From JBKQVT01 sp963727245 (GTDB lineage Bacteria; Planctomycetota; Planctomycetia; Pirellulales; Thermoguttaceae), in assembly GCA_963727245.1 (NCBI GenBank), contig CAVSFO010000005.1, positions 705,194 to 769,193 of the forward strand: DNA of 64,000 nucleotides, read 5' to 3'. How positions within the stretch are numbered: position 1 is the first letter of the stretch; every line of letters starts with the position of its first letter. Under the pieces are notes generated by a model. The model saw only the letters and a program-made list of their open reading frames with translations. It was not told the origin of the DNA and made no database searches. Below are positions 17,186-26,011 of the stretch, one piece after another. The position numbers were made by a program, and so were the translations under genes.

Positions 17186-18217
17186 GTGTATATCCTCGCC
17201 TTGGAAACCACCTGCGACGAGACGGCCGCCGCCGTGATCACGGACCGGCTGGAAGTCAGGGCCTCCGTGGTGGCCTCCCAGGACGAACTGCACCGGCGCT
17301 TCGGTGGTGTGGTGCCGGAGATCGCCTCCCGGGCCCATCTCGAGCGCATCCTGCCGGTGATTCATCAGGCCCTCCAGCAGGCCCAGATCTCGCTGGACGA
17401 AGTCGGCGCCGTGGCCGTGGCCAACACGCCGGGGCTGGCCGGCTCGCTGTTGGTCGGGCTGGTGGCGGCCAAGGCCCTCTGCCTGGCGCAGGACATCCCC
17501 TTGCTGGCCGTCAACCATCTGCAAGCCCACGTCTATGCCTGCCGCCTGGCCGCCGCACCGCACGAGGTCTTCCCCTGCGTCGGCCTGATCGTCAGCGGCG
17601 GGCACACCAGCCTTTACCGCTGCCTCGGGCCGCTGGATTTCCAGTTGCTCGGCGCCACGATCGACGACGCGGCCGGCGAGGCCTTCGACAAGGTGGCGGC
17701 GATGCTGGGTCTGCCCTACCCGGGCGGGCCTGCCGTCGCCCGGGCCGCCGCTGACGGCAATCCCCGGGCGTACAGCCTGCCGCGGTCGTTCTTTCAGGAC
17801 GACGGGCGGCTCGATTTCAGCTTCAGCGGCTTGAAGACCGCCGTGCGGTATACGATAGCGGGCCCCGGACGGCCCGATTTCTCCCGCCTGGAACTCTCCC
17901 CGCGGCAGGTGGCCGACCTGGCCGCCAGCTTTCAAGAGGCCGTGGTCGACATCCTGGTGGACAAGGCGTTTGCCGCCTTACGCAAGACGGGTTTGCAGAT
18001 CCTCTGCGTGGGCGGCGGCGTGGCGGCCAATGCCCGGCTGCGCGGCCGCCTCGACGAAGAGGCCCAGCGGCGCGGGGTGCAGCTTCACGTGGCCCCCTTG
18101 CCGCTGTGCACCGACAACGCCGTGATGGGCGCCATCGCCCTGGAGCGGCTGAAGGCCGGGCTGGTCGAGAAGCTGGACCTGGAGGTCTATCCGGGGGTGG
18201 TCCGCGCCGGCGGATAA
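17186..18217 (+). CDS. tsaD: tRNA N6-adenosine threonylcarbamoyltransferase TsaD
   Basis: TsaD transfers threonylcarbamoyl to A37 of ANN-decoding tRNAs, in complex with TsaB and TsaE. The start is GTG at 17186, 37 bases after ctpA. The ASKHA-fold signature is clear: LALETTCDETAAAVI, GGVVPEIASRAH, the metal-binding HLQAH (H111, H115), IVSGGHTSLY, GATIDDAAGEAFDKVAAMLGL, PGGPAVARAA, FSFSGLKTAV, CVGGGVAANARLR and CTDNAVMGAIA. Its 343 residues match the normal family length. No tsaB, tsaE or tsaC gene lies in the window. Confidence 0.97.
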   Translation: MYILALETTCDETAAAVITDRLEVRASVVASQDELHRRFGGVVPEIASRAHLERILPVIHQALQQAQISLDEVGAVAVANTPGLAGSLLVGLVAAKALCLAQDIPLLAVNHLQAHVYACRLAAAPHEVFPCVGLIVSGGHTSLYRCLGPLDFQLLGATIDDAAGEAFDKVAAMLGLPYPGGPAVARAAADGNPRAYSLPRSFFQDDGRLDFSFSGLKTAVRYTIAGPGRPDFSRLELSPRQVADLAASFQEAVVDILVDKAFAALRKTGLQILCVGGGVAANARLRGRLDEEAQRRGVQLHVAPLPLCTDNAVMGAIALERLKAGLVEKLDLEVYPGVVRAGG

Positions 18218-18221
18218 CGGG

Positions 18222-18262
18222 GACTGGTCCAATCTTCGTTCGACGAAAATGGGGGTGCCCCC
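18222..18262. repeat. GGGACTG/TTCGTCGGACGAA-type palindromic repeat
   Basis: GGGGACTGGTCC is followed by TTCGTTCGACGAAAATGGGG, a variant of a family seen at 28388-28552, 38905-38992 and 62212-62283. It lies between tsaD and the next promoter. Confidence 0.65.
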
Positions 18263-18263
18263 C

Positions 18264-18292
18264 TTGCAACGCCCGGGGCGTGCTTCTATAAT
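18264..18292 (+). promoter_or_regulatory. Strong housekeeping-type promoter
   Basis: TTGCAA (18264-18269), a 17-base spacer and a perfect TATAAT (18287-18292) lie about 100 bases before the small winged-helix-like gene. The spacer contains GCCCGGGGC, a possible small stem. Confidence 0.7.
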
Positions 18293-18389
18293 CCGCAGAT
18301 ATGGGACGAATGGGTTGTCCTTCGGGGGGCCCGTTACTGGTCGCGGCCCATCCGTTTGAAGACGGGTTTGTTGGCAGGGAGTTCTTAAG

Positions 18390-18752
18390 ATGCCAGAGCG
18401 ATATCCGATCACCCCCAACCAGGTGGCTGTCTTGCGTGCGCTCAACGAGGGAGTCGTTGAACTGTCTGAAACCGAGGTCGCCGTCAATGCCCGGCTGCTT
18501 CCGAATCAAGTCCGCACCGCCCTGGCGGCTCTAGAACAGCTCGGCCTTGTCAACTCGTGGGTGCCGGTCACGGGTCGTACTGGAGAACGCTTGTCCGTTT
18601 TGACGAGCGAGGGGCAAATAGCTTGTCGAGCGCTTGCCCAGTCCAGGGGCACTCCTCCGGTTGGAACGATTGTGCGAGTTCGTCCGCTCCCGGCTTTCGC
18701 AGAGTGGCTTTCGCACCCACAGACGCAGATCGAAATAGTTTCCGACGACTAA
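18390..18752 (+). CDS. Small protein with a winged-helix-like fold, function unknown
   Basis: This is a 120-residue soluble protein starting MPERYPITPNQVAVLRALNE. The first 75 residues have the pattern of a MarR/winged-helix domain: helix NQVAVLRALNEGVVELSE, a helix-turn-helix-like VNARLLPNQVRTALAALEQL, and a wing-like GLVNSWVPVTGRTGERLSVL ending in LTSEGQ. The C-terminal 40 residues are not recognisable. A good promoter lies upstream, and a membrane-protein gene follows 25 bases later, so the two may form an operon. DNA binding is inferred from sequence pattern only. Confidence 0.65.
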   Translation: MPERYPITPNQVAVLRALNEGVVELSETEVAVNARLLPNQVRTALAALEQLGLVNSWVPVTGRTGERLSVLTSEGQIACRALAQSRGTPPVGTIVRVRPLPAFAEWLSHPQTQIEIVSDD

Positions 18753-18777
18753 CCGGCGTGCGCCAGGGAGTGGGATC

Positions 18778-19383
18778 TTGGAGTCAGTCTGTCATTTTAT
18801 GATAGCAGGGGTGCTTGCGGGCGCTCTGACCTACTTCGATCTCGATACGGTATTTGATTCGCCGCCCCAGACCCTGCAATGGGGGCCCTGGTTGAGACTA
18901 CGTGCGTGGTGGTGGGGCTTCGTCCTGGTCAATGCCCTGCTCGCGGGAGTTCTGTTTTTTGCCTTTCGCGGCACTTACCTCAAGGACTTGAATCCTTGGC
19001 TTGGAGCGTGCGTGGCGGGCGCGGGGTATACGGCTCTCGTTCGGCTCCAGTTCACAACGCTGCCGATTAACGGCAAGAATACGCCGCTCGGAATTGCAAC
19101 GTTCTACGAAGGGGTCAAGAGCCTCGTTCATAAACGCATCAATCGTATTATCCGGGCGTGGCGGATGGAACAAAGCGAGGCACTAGCCCAATCCGACATC
19201 GGCGTCTTGCGCCAGCGAGGACTGATAATGGCGCGCAGTGATGCGCTTCTGACCGATGAGCAACGCAAGGCCACGTGCGACTGGATCGAAAAGACGGCAA
19301 CCGACGGAACGACTCCAGAGGCTGACCGACGAGTATTACTCGCGCTCTACATTATCACGGAACAGAGAACCTTGCAGCCATAG
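18778..19383 (+). CDS. Membrane protein of unknown function
   Basis: The open frame begins at TTG 18778; ATG 18799 (MIAGVLAGALTYFD) is an alternative start. The N-terminal half has two or three membrane segments (MIAGVLAGALTYF; WWWGFVLVNALLAGVLFFAF; LGACVAGAGYTALVRL). The C-terminal 100 residues are charged, helical and probably cytoplasmic, with FYEGVKSLVHKRINRIIRAW. No family was recognised. The base composition is somewhat less GC-rich than its neighbours. It follows the winged-helix-like gene on the same strand and converges with fliG. Confidence 0.6.
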   Translation: MESVCHFMIAGVLAGALTYFDLDTVFDSPPQTLQWGPWLRLRAWWWGFVLVNALLAGVLFFAFRGTYLKDLNPWLGACVAGAGYTALVRLQFTTLPINGKNTPLGIATFYEGVKSLVHKRINRIIRAWRMEQSEALAQSDIGVLRQRGLIMARSDALLTDEQRKATCDWIEKTATDGTTPEADRRVLLALYIITEQRTLQP

Positions 19384-19496
19384 CCCGGCCGATTGTCTCA
19401 CCCCGCGGACGCAGTGAGGCTGAAAGGTGTGCCTGTTCCCATTCGTCGTAGGGGACAGTTCTCTTCTGAAGCGGCGGCGTCGTTTTTCCCGGGCTC

Positions 19497-20495
19497 TTAT
19501 TGGATAAACTGCTCTTCCTGATCTTCGCTGTGGGTGGTGATCTCGCCGGCGTCTTCCAGACGGCGGATGATGTCGACGATCTGCTGCTGGGTCTGCTCGA
19601 CGTTGGAGAGTCGCACGGGGCCGAGGTACTCCATTTCCTCGCGCAGCAGGTCGGCGCCTCGCTTGGACATGTTGCCGAGAATCTTGTCCTTCAACTCGGC
19701 GCTGGCGCCCTTCAGCGCCATCGCCCATTGCGAGCTTTCCACGTTCTTCAGCAGTGTCTGGATGTCGCGGTTGGAGAGCTTCGAGATGTCCTCGAAGACG
19801 AACATCAGGCGGCGGATCTCCTCGACCAGGTCGGGATCTTCCTCGGAGAGATTGGCCAGCAGGTTCCGTTCCGTGGCGCGATCGATCACGTTGAGGATCT
19901 CGGCCACGCTGGCCACGCCGCCGGCATTCTCGAACTGCTGGCTCATCACGCTCGACATGCGGTGCTCCAAGCCCTTCTCCACTGCCTTGATGATCTCGGG
20001 GCTGGTTTGCCCCATGGTGGCCACGCGGCGAATCACCGACATCTGACGGTCGGCGGGCAGCCCGCTGATGATCTCGGCGGCCTGCGGCGGCGGCAAATGG
20101 GAAAGGATCAGGGCGATGGTCTGCGGGTGCTCGTCGACGATGAAGGTCAGGAGGTTCTGGTTGTCGACCTTCTGCAAGAAGCCGAAGGGCAGGGCCTCGA
20201 TCGACTGGCGGACGTTGTCCAGCGTGGCGGTGGCGCCTTTGCCGAGGGCCCGCTCCACCAGGTTCTTGGCCACCTCCAGCCCGCCCGAGCGACTGCTCAG
20301 ACCCGCCGGATTGGCCAAGGCGAAGTCTTGCATGACCGCCTCTTGCTCTTCGCCGCTGATGCCGCTGGTGCGGGCGATCTCGATGGAGACCGCCTCGACC
20401 TCCTTCGGCGAAAGCTTGCTCAACACGAGCGCAGCCTGATCGTCGGGCAGGCTCATCAACAGGATGGCGGCCTTGCGAATCTCGACGTTGGCCAT
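19497..20495 (-). CDS. fliG: Flagellar motor switch protein FliG
   Basis: FliG is the C-ring protein that couples the flagellar stators to the rotor. The start chosen is ATG 20495 (MANVEIRKAAILLMSLPDDQ), giving 332 residues, the usual length; the longer frame upstream is non-homologous. Typical signatures are the N-domain KAAILLMSLP, the middle-domain EHPQTIALILSHLPPPQAAEI with its EHPQ motif, and the C-domain MFVFEDISKLSNRDIQTLLKNV followed by LKGASAELKDKILGNMSKR and EEMEYLGPVRLSNVEQTQ, which holds the charged torque residues. It stands apart from other flagellar genes; only cheX lies beside it on the same strand. Confidence 0.97.
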   Translation of the reverse strand: MANVEIRKAAILLMSLPDDQAALVLSKLSPKEVEAVSIEIARTSGISGEEQEAVMQDFALANPAGLSSRSGGLEVAKNLVERALGKGATATLDNVRQSIEALPFGFLQKVDNQNLLTFIVDEHPQTIALILSHLPPPQAAEIISGLPADRQMSVIRRVATMGQTSPEIIKAVEKGLEHRMSSVMSQQFENAGGVASVAEILNVIDRATERNLLANLSEEDPDLVEEIRRLMFVFEDISKLSNRDIQTLLKNVESSQWAMALKGASAELKDKILGNMSKRGADLLREEMEYLGPVRLSNVEQTQQQIVDIIRRLEDAGEITTHSEDQEEQFIQ

Positions 20496-20655
20496 GCCGC
20501 AAACTCCAGTTCTCGCCGACGGACGCTTCTCACTCCCTTCGGCGCGTATCGACACGACAAGGCATGACGCTTGAATCCGCCGTTGCCAGGGGGTGGGCCG
20601 CCGGCTGGATGGCCCAAGAATCCCCCCTCTCCCGATGGGGGAAGGGACGTCGATG

Positions 20656-21135
20656 TCACCCGGCGCCGACTGCCGCCGGCACGGGGGCAAAACCGACTTC
20701 CAGCGTCAAGGCCCCCCAATCGGTCTCGAAGGGCACGCAAATGGGCGTCACGTTGGAAGGAAATCGCACACTGTGACTGCGGCCGGTAATCACGCTGGGG
20801 AGGCTGGTCGACATTTCGTACTCGGCCAGTTCCGCCTTGGCCGCCCCGGCGACGACGTTGGCCAACTCGCCCACGGCGTCAACCACTTCGGCGTTGATTT
20901 CCGAGACCTCGGACATGAGCATCGTCGAGGCCGCCTTCAGGGCCACCGACGCCGAGAGACTGAGCACCACTGTGCCGATGGCCCGGCCCGACAGGCCGAT
21001 GACGCCGCTGATCTCGTAATTGGGGCAGGGATCCTGTTTGAGGCAGAGTTTCCCCCGCCGGACTTCGCAGTTGAGCATCGTCTTGAAGGCGTTGTCCAGC
21101 GAGCGAATGAACGGGTTGATGTATTCCACGCGCAT
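20656..21135 (-). CDS. cheX: CheX-like chemotaxis phosphatase
   Basis: CheX proteins dephosphorylate CheY-P. The start used is ATG 21135 (MRVEYINPFIRSLDNAFKTM), the normal CheX beginning; an upstream in-frame ATG adds only seven residues. The domain continues with VIGLSGRAIGTVVLSLSASV and VVDAVGELANVVAGAAKAEL, where the ExxN pair (GELANVV) is the known catalytic motif. The end PICVPFETDWGALTLEVGFA is typical. It lies 160 bases upstream of fliG on the same strand, so the two may be co-transcribed. A CheY lies at 33384. The gap down to fliG shows no gene. Confidence 0.9.
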   Translation of the reverse strand: MRVEYINPFIRSLDNAFKTMLNCEVRRGKLCLKQDPCPNYEISGVIGLSGRAIGTVVLSLSASVALKAASTMLMSEVSEINAEVVDAVGELANVVAGAAKAELAEYEMSTSLPSVITGRSHSVRFPSNVTPICVPFETDWGALTLEVGFAPVPAAVGAG

Positions 21136-21276
21136 CGTGTGCTCTCCATTGCCCATGCGTGTCCTCGCAATGATTCTTCAGAAGGATAGGTTCTGTTTGG
21201 CTGCGGTCAAATGGCGATGCCGTAGAAGTTCCGGTCGCCTCCGGAACCATCCTGAAGAGGGGGTAATATCAATATC

Positions 21277-21765
21277 TTACGGGTTCCGCCACTCCCAGAT
21301 GGCCGAATGGCCGGGCGATTCTTCCACCTCGATACGCACGGCCTCAGGTCGCAGTGCCAGCCGCGACCGCAGCCAATCCAGCAGACGCTGCCCAAGGTAC
21401 TCGGCCAGCAGTTCGGCCGTGGTGTTGGCCAGCGGCAGCAAGCGGCAATCGGACCGCGGAAAGACCCAGCGGCGGTCGCCGCAGCGGACCTTGACCTCCT
21501 GCGGCCCGGCCGTGACGACCAGCAGCGGATTGGCGGTGGGCAGAAGGACGCCGTGGTCCAACTCCGCGACGATGGCCCGCAGCGCGGCGCCGGCGGCCAG
21601 AAAATCGACGACATAGGAACTATCGCCCAGCGGGCCGCCGATCTCGGCCGACAGCCGGTAATTGTGGCCGTGGAGGGCTTCGCAAAGGTTCCCCTCCATG
21701 GTGATGAAATGCGCGGCACTCAGCGTCAGGCTCTCGTCGGCGATGCGGACGCGGTAGGACTGCAT
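21277..21765 (-). CDS. 6-carboxytetrahydropterin synthase / 6-pyruvoyl-tetrahydropterin synthase family
   Basis: The family (QueD/PTPS) converts dihydroneopterin triphosphate into a tetrahydropterin, most often as the second step of queuosine synthesis. The 162 residues contain the zinc histidines in SAAHF and LHGHNY, the catalytic cysteine in GNLCEALHGHNY, VDFLAAGAALRAIVAELDHG with the DH pair, and the substrate glutamate in IEVEESPGHSAIW. The middle (TAGPQEVKVRCGDRRWVFPR) is longer than in E. coli QueD and resembles the PTPS VI group. No queC, queE or queF is nearby, so the exact pterin product cannot be fixed from context. Confidence 0.88.
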   Translation of the reverse strand: MQSYRVRIADESLTLSAAHFITMEGNLCEALHGHNYRLSAEIGGPLGDSSYVVDFLAAGAALRAIVAELDHGVLLPTANPLLVVTAGPQEVKVRCGDRRWVFPRSDCRLLPLANTTAELLAEYLGQRLLDWLRSRLALRPEAVRIEVEESPGHSAIWEWRNP

Positions 21766-21895
21766 GGTTCGATGGTTCCGTGTGAGGTGTTTTGAACGCC
21801 GCGTTGTGTGCGAGGGGCTGTTATCCGGGCGACCAGTGGTGCCTGCTTATCCGGAGGCTCACTTCGGTGTTCCTTCCGCCTTCCGCCTTCCCCCT

Positions 21896-22795
21896 TTATC
21901 TGATCGGATTACGGCTAAGAAAATCTTCCACCAGCGGCACGATCCGTTCGTGGGCGTCCTCGACCACGTAATGCCCGGCGTCGGCCAGGGGATGGACCTC
22001 GGCGGCGGGGAAAAAGTCGCGGAACCGCTGGAGAAAGTCCGGCCCGAAGCACCAGTCGCGCATCCCCCAGATCAAGCATACCGGGTGGTGCTGGAACTGC
22101 GCCAGCCCGGCCTCGATCTGCGCAAGCGTGGCATAACTGGGATGGCTGGGGCGGAGCGGGATATCTTTGACGAAACGGTCGATGGCCACGCGATGCCGCC
22201 AGGAGTCGTAGGGCGCCGACAGTCCGGCGCGGACCGCCGGCGTCATGCGCTCGTGATGTTCGACCGCCGAGTGCAAGGCGGCGCGGGCGAACAGGTTCAG
22301 CCCCTGGATCATCAGCCGGCCCAGCAGCGGCAGGTGGCAGAGGCGGATCGAGGCCGGGCAGCGCCAGGCCCGGAAGGCGGCCGTGTTGAGGAGCACGAAG
22401 CGGGCGAACCGCTCGGGCACTGCAACCGCCGCCCCCATGCCGATGGCCCCGCCCCAATCATGTCCCACCAGCGTGATCCCGCGCAAGTCCAGCCGCTCGA
22501 TCCAATCAACCAGGTCGGCCACACGCTGGGCCAGCCGATACGAGTAGTGACGAGCGTCCGGCTTGTCCGACAGCCCGCAGCCGATATGGTCAGGCACCAG
22601 CACCCGATAATGCCCTCGCCAGCCGCGGATCAACTCGCGCCAGTAGAACGACCAGGTGGGATTGCCGTGGACCAGCACCAGCGGCGGGCCGGCGCCCTCG
22701 TCAAGGAAATGGTAGCGGTGGCCGCCGAGCACGATCTCGTGCGACGCAAACGGATAGAGTGATCGCCAGTCTGCGGGGGGAGACATAGATGCCAT
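21896..22795 (-). CDS. Alpha/beta hydrolase, haloalkane dehalogenase / OleB-like
   Basis: This is a 299-residue cytoplasmic hydrolase of the dehalogenase subfamily. Visible features are the oxyanion motif VLVHGNPTWSFYWRELI (HGNPTW at about 43-48), VLVPDHIGCGLSDKP, the nucleophile elbow GHDWGGAIG with aspartate instead of serine, and the late histidine in LADAGHYVVEDA. The aspartate nucleophile is shared by haloalkane dehalogenases and by OleB, the beta-lactone decarboxylase of olefinic hydrocarbon synthesis. HGNPTWSFYWR reads closer to OleB, but no oleA, oleC or oleD lies in the window. Flanking repeats separate it from its neighbours. Confidence 0.82.
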   Translation of the reverse strand: MASMSPPADWRSLYPFASHEIVLGGHRYHFLDEGAGPPLVLVHGNPTWSFYWRELIRGWRGHYRVLVPDHIGCGLSDKPDARHYSYRLAQRVADLVDWIERLDLRGITLVGHDWGGAIGMGAAVAVPERFARFVLLNTAAFRAWRCPASIRLCHLPLLGRLMIQGLNLFARAALHSAVEHHERMTPAVRAGLSAPYDSWRHRVAIDRFVKDIPLRPSHPSYATLAQIEAGLAQFQHHPVCLIWGMRDWCFGPDFLQRFRDFFPAAEVHPLADAGHYVVEDAHERIVPLVEDFLSRNPIR

Positions 22796-22832
22796 TGTAA
22801 GCCGCCGCGGCAGGAAAAACCACTGCAGGCGT

Positions 22833-22930
22833 TGGGTGGCACTGGCTCCGCCAGTGCTTCCGTATTTTCATCGTCAGCATGGTGGAAACCGAAGGTGGCC
22901 GGGGCACTGGCAAAGCCAGTGGCACCCGCC
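22833..22930. repeat. CACTGGC/GCCAGTG palindromic repeats
   Basis: GGTGGCACTGGCTCCGCCAG at the left and GGCACTGGCAAAGCCAGTGG at the right are palindromes of the family that forms the cluster at 31533-31755. They fill the gap between two genes on the minus strand. Confidence 0.8.
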
Positions 22931-22948
22931 GGAAGACCACACCGGCGG

Positions 22949-24533
22949 TCACTCGGCATTGGCCTTGGAGACCAGGTCCTGCCAGAAATCGCGGGCCTTG
23001 CGATGATACTGCATCACCTCGCTCTGCTGCTGCGGGTCGGCCAGGTCGATCTGCCTGGCCCGTTGGTAGACCCAATCGAGGAAGAACTGGGCCGCCTGCT
23101 TGCTCACCCGCCGGCCGTCGCCGATTTCCACGAAGTAGGGGGCGGTCATGGCCAGGCGATAGGAATCCGACAGGTCGGTCACGGCCCGGACGAGGAACCA
23201 ACCGCTTTCCTTGAAGTACAGCTTGGGCAGGTGCCCCTTATTGTTGATGAACTGGTCCAGGCGAAGGGAATGCTTGACCTTTCCATTCTGGATGATGTCG
23301 AGGTAGCTGATGGGGTCGGCGGTGGAGAGGGTCATGGCGATTTCCACTTCGCGTTCTCGTCCCGGCTCGCCGCGCAGCACGGCCCCGGGTGGCTGGCCCT
23401 CGACGCTCGGCCGCAGCAGGGGTCCGTTGGTCACGAAGACGTGCCCGGCGCGGAAGTTCTTCCACCAGGCCTCGTAGCTGAAGTCGCCGTCGAGGTGGAC
23501 GTAGACGCGGTTGTAGCCCACCGGGTTGGGCGCCACGCCCGAGCCGCTCCCCGCGCTGGGCGGAATCCGCAGCCCGCATTCCAGCAGCTTGAAGTAGATG
23601 TCCTGGGACCAGCGGGCGTTGCCCATGGGCCCCTGATAGAGTTTCCGGTCCCGCGGCTTGCCCTCGCCCTCGTCAGTGCTGAGCGAGCGCCGGCAGAAGC
23701 GGCTGTTGATTACCTCGATCGAGTCCACCTGGCCCATGGCGACCAGCATCGGCAAGTCCCAGCAGTAGGGCGTGGTGAGATCGACCCAGAGGTCGGGATT
23801 TTCCCTGGCCTTGAGCAGGTACTTCATTTCCGACGGGTATTCCCCGCCGGTCTGCGATTGGTGCAGCGGGGCGGGCAGATTGAAGTAGAGCAACTCGGTC
23901 CCTGCGCGGGAGAAGCCGCCGGCCACGGTCTGATAGCAGCGGTTCTTGTCGAAGCAGACCAGCGGTTTTTTCGCCGCCCCCTTGGCGGGCTTCTCGATCT
24001 TGCCGTTCCACCAGGTGACGAACTCGGCGACGTGCAGATCGTCGGCCAGCATGAGCAGTTCCGCATCGCGGACCGGCCGCCGCACCTGCAAGTCGCCGGA
24101 GTACCAGCCCTCGGCGGCCAGGTCGGCGCAACGCTTCAGCGTCACGTCCTTCGAGTCGTCGGCGAAGTGGTCGATGGCGAAATAGCCGTCCACCGTGCGG
24201 TATTCCGGCCCGCGCTGCAACTGAAAGGAATACTTGCCGACCGGCAACTTGAGGGCAACCGTGCCGGGAAAGACGAAATGGTCGTTCCAGAACGGCATCG
24301 GATCGGCCTTGCGCGGCCCCTTGCCGGGCCCGACCAGGTGCATGCGGCAGGCGACCGGCTGGTGCGTCTGGTCGTCCGTGACCGTCAGGGTCAGCAAGCC
24401 CTCTCCGGCAGCGTAGGCCACGCCGGCCGACGGACCGGCCGCCAAGGCGACCCCGAGGGCGACCCAGCCCAGCAGGGCGGCCCAGGCGGCCCCACGGCGA
24501 TGGCCGGCAGCGAGCGATCGTTCTTCGGACCAT
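22949..24533 (-). CDS. Secreted CehA/PHP-like protein (frame break in the signal peptide)
   Basis: The main frame covers 498 residues from 24445 down, but its first residues are already the end of a signal peptide. ATG 24533 gives MVRRTIARCRPSPWG and, after one missing G near 24490, continues AAWAALLGWVALGVALAAG to GVAYA, a textbook signal sequence. After a beta-sandwich-like N-domain (LLTLTVTDDQTHQPV) comes AEGWYSGDLQVRRPVRDAEL, which resembles the CehA/McbA metallohydrolase motif GWYxGDxHxH but lacks its histidines. Later sections include YCWDLPMLVAMGQVDSIEVI and AGHVFVTNGPLLRP, typical of the same planctomycete-rich family. Loss of the metal ligands suggests a binding rather than catalytic role. 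It is divergent from the dnaJ-like gene. Confidence 0.75.
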
Positions 24534-24634
24534 AAACAACTCTAGCACGTTGAATCCCCCACGCTGGTGGTATAAGACCGGCTTGATGAAAACCGTCTCC
24601 AAACCCTACAATGCCGATGAGGATATGGTTGCCC

Positions 24635-25597
24635 ATGGCAGAAGACTACTACAAGATTCTCAGTGTTTCCCGGAACGCCTCGCAGGCCGACATTCAGAAG
24701 GCCTATCGCGAGCTGGCGCGGAAGTACCATCCCGACATGAATCCGGACGATAAGTCGGCCACCAAGAAGTTTCAGCAGATCCAGCGGGCCTTCGAGGTGC
24801 TGAACAATCCGGAAAAGCGGGAAATGTACGACCGCTACGGCAGCTCTTTCGAAACGATGGGGGCTGGGCCGGCCCGCGGCGGCGGTTGGGCCCCCGGCGG
24901 CGCGGAACCGCAGGCCGCTCCTGGCGGCTTCAATCCCGAAGACGTCGACTTCAGCCAGTTCTTCGGCGAACGGTTTGGCGGCGAGCCGGTGGGCGGCCTG
25001 GGCGATCTGTTCACCCATTTTCGCCGCGGCGGCCGCGCCGCCGCGCGCCGTCGCGGCGCCGACATGGCCGCCGAATTGGAAATCCCCTTCGTCACTGCGG
25101 TCACCGGGGGCCAGGTGCAGTTGAGCGTGCAGCGGGGGACCGGCAAGACCGAGACGCTGATGGTGAAAATCCCCGCCGGCATCGAGGACGGCAAGAAGAT
25201 CCGCGTCCGCGGCCAGGGCGAGCCGGCCGCCGGCCAGGGCACCCCCGGCGACATCCTCATCACCATTCACGTCGCGCCGCATCCCTTCTTTTCCCGGCGG
25301 GGGAACCACCTCTACGTCCGCGTTCCCTTGACCCTGGGCGAGGCGGCCTCGGGGGCCAAGGTCGATCTGCCCACGCCCACCGGCACCGTGGCCCTGACCA
25401 TTCCCCCCGGCACCTCCAGCGGCACGAAATTCCGCATCAAAGGGCACGGCGTGGCCTCCCCCCGCGGCGCGGCCGGCGACCTGTTGGCCGAGGCACAAAT
25501 CGTCCTGCCCAAAGGCATGGACCAGGCCGATCGCCAAGCGCTCCAACAACTCGACCAACGCTATTCGCTGAACCCTCGGCAAGACTTGCGGTGGTAA
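24635..25597 (+). CDS. DnaJ-class co-chaperone without zinc finger (CbpA-like)
   Basis: The start used is ATG 24635 (MAEDYYKILSVSRNASQADI). Residues 1-66 are a J-domain with the essential HPD (RKYHPDMNPD) and end MYDRYG. A Gly/Pro-rich region follows. From about residue 140, C-terminal substrate-binding domains read DMAAELEIPFVTAVTGGQVQ, VKIPAGIEDGKKIRVRGQGEP and VRVPLTLGEAASGAKVDLPT. There is no CxxCxGxG zinc region, so it resembles CbpA rather than DnaJ. It should stimulate DnaK in the cytoplasm. The rnpA gene starts three bases after its stop. Confidence 0.93.
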   Translation: MAEDYYKILSVSRNASQADIQKAYRELARKYHPDMNPDDKSATKKFQQIQRAFEVLNNPEKREMYDRYGSSFETMGAGPARGGGWAPGGAEPQAAPGGFNPEDVDFSQFFGERFGGEPVGGLGDLFTHFRRGGRAAARRRGADMAAELEIPFVTAVTGGQVQLSVQRGTGKTETLMVKIPAGIEDGKKIRVRGQGEPAAGQGTPGDILITIHVAPHPFFSRRGNHLYVRVPLTLGEAASGAKVDLPTPTGTVALTIPPGTSSGTKFRIKGHGVASPRGAAGDLLAEAQIVLPKGMDQADRQALQQLDQRYSLNPRQDLRW

Positions 25598-25600
25598 CTC

Positions 25601-26011
25601 ATGTCCGACCAGCGCCTGCCTCGCGCACTGCGGATCCACGCCGCCGCCGATTTCCTCCGCATTTATCGCCGCCGCTGCACCGCGGGCGACGAAAACCTCG
25701 TGCTCTACGGCCAGACCAACGGCCTGCCGCATCCGCGGCTGGGGATCTCCGCCTCGCGGAAACTGGGCAATGCCGTGCTGCGGAACCGCTGGCGCCGGCT
25801 GCTTCGCGAGGCCTTCCGGCTCTGTCGGCGGCAGTTGCCCCCGGGCGTCGACCTGATCGTGATTCCCCGCCCGGGGGTAAAGCCCGAATTGGCCTCCCTG
25901 CTGGCCTCGCTCCCACGGTTGGCCGACCGCGTCGGCCGGAAACTGAACTCTGGCCCCCAACCCGACCAGCGCGGCGATCCGCCCCGCGGCCGGCTGCCTG
26001 AACCCCGATGA
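25601..26011 (+). CDS. rnpA: Ribonuclease P protein component
   Basis: RnpA is the small basic protein that helps the RNase P RNA cut the 5' leader from tRNA precursors. The 136 residues contain the usual hydrophobic start (RALRIHAAADFLRIYRRR), PRLGISASRKLGNAVLRNR and the signature RNRWRRLLREAFRLCRRQLP. The C-terminus is extended by about 20 Pro/Arg-rich residues. It begins three bases after the dnaJ-like stop and overlaps yidD by four bases (ATGA). The usual upstream partner rpmH is absent; a dnaJ-like gene takes its place. Confidence 0.95.
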   Translation: MSDQRLPRALRIHAAADFLRIYRRRCTAGDENLVLYGQTNGLPHPRLGISASRKLGNAVLRNRWRRLLREAFRLCRRQLPPGVDLIVIPRPGVKPELASLLASLPRLADRVGRKLNSGPQPDQRGDPPRGRLPEPR

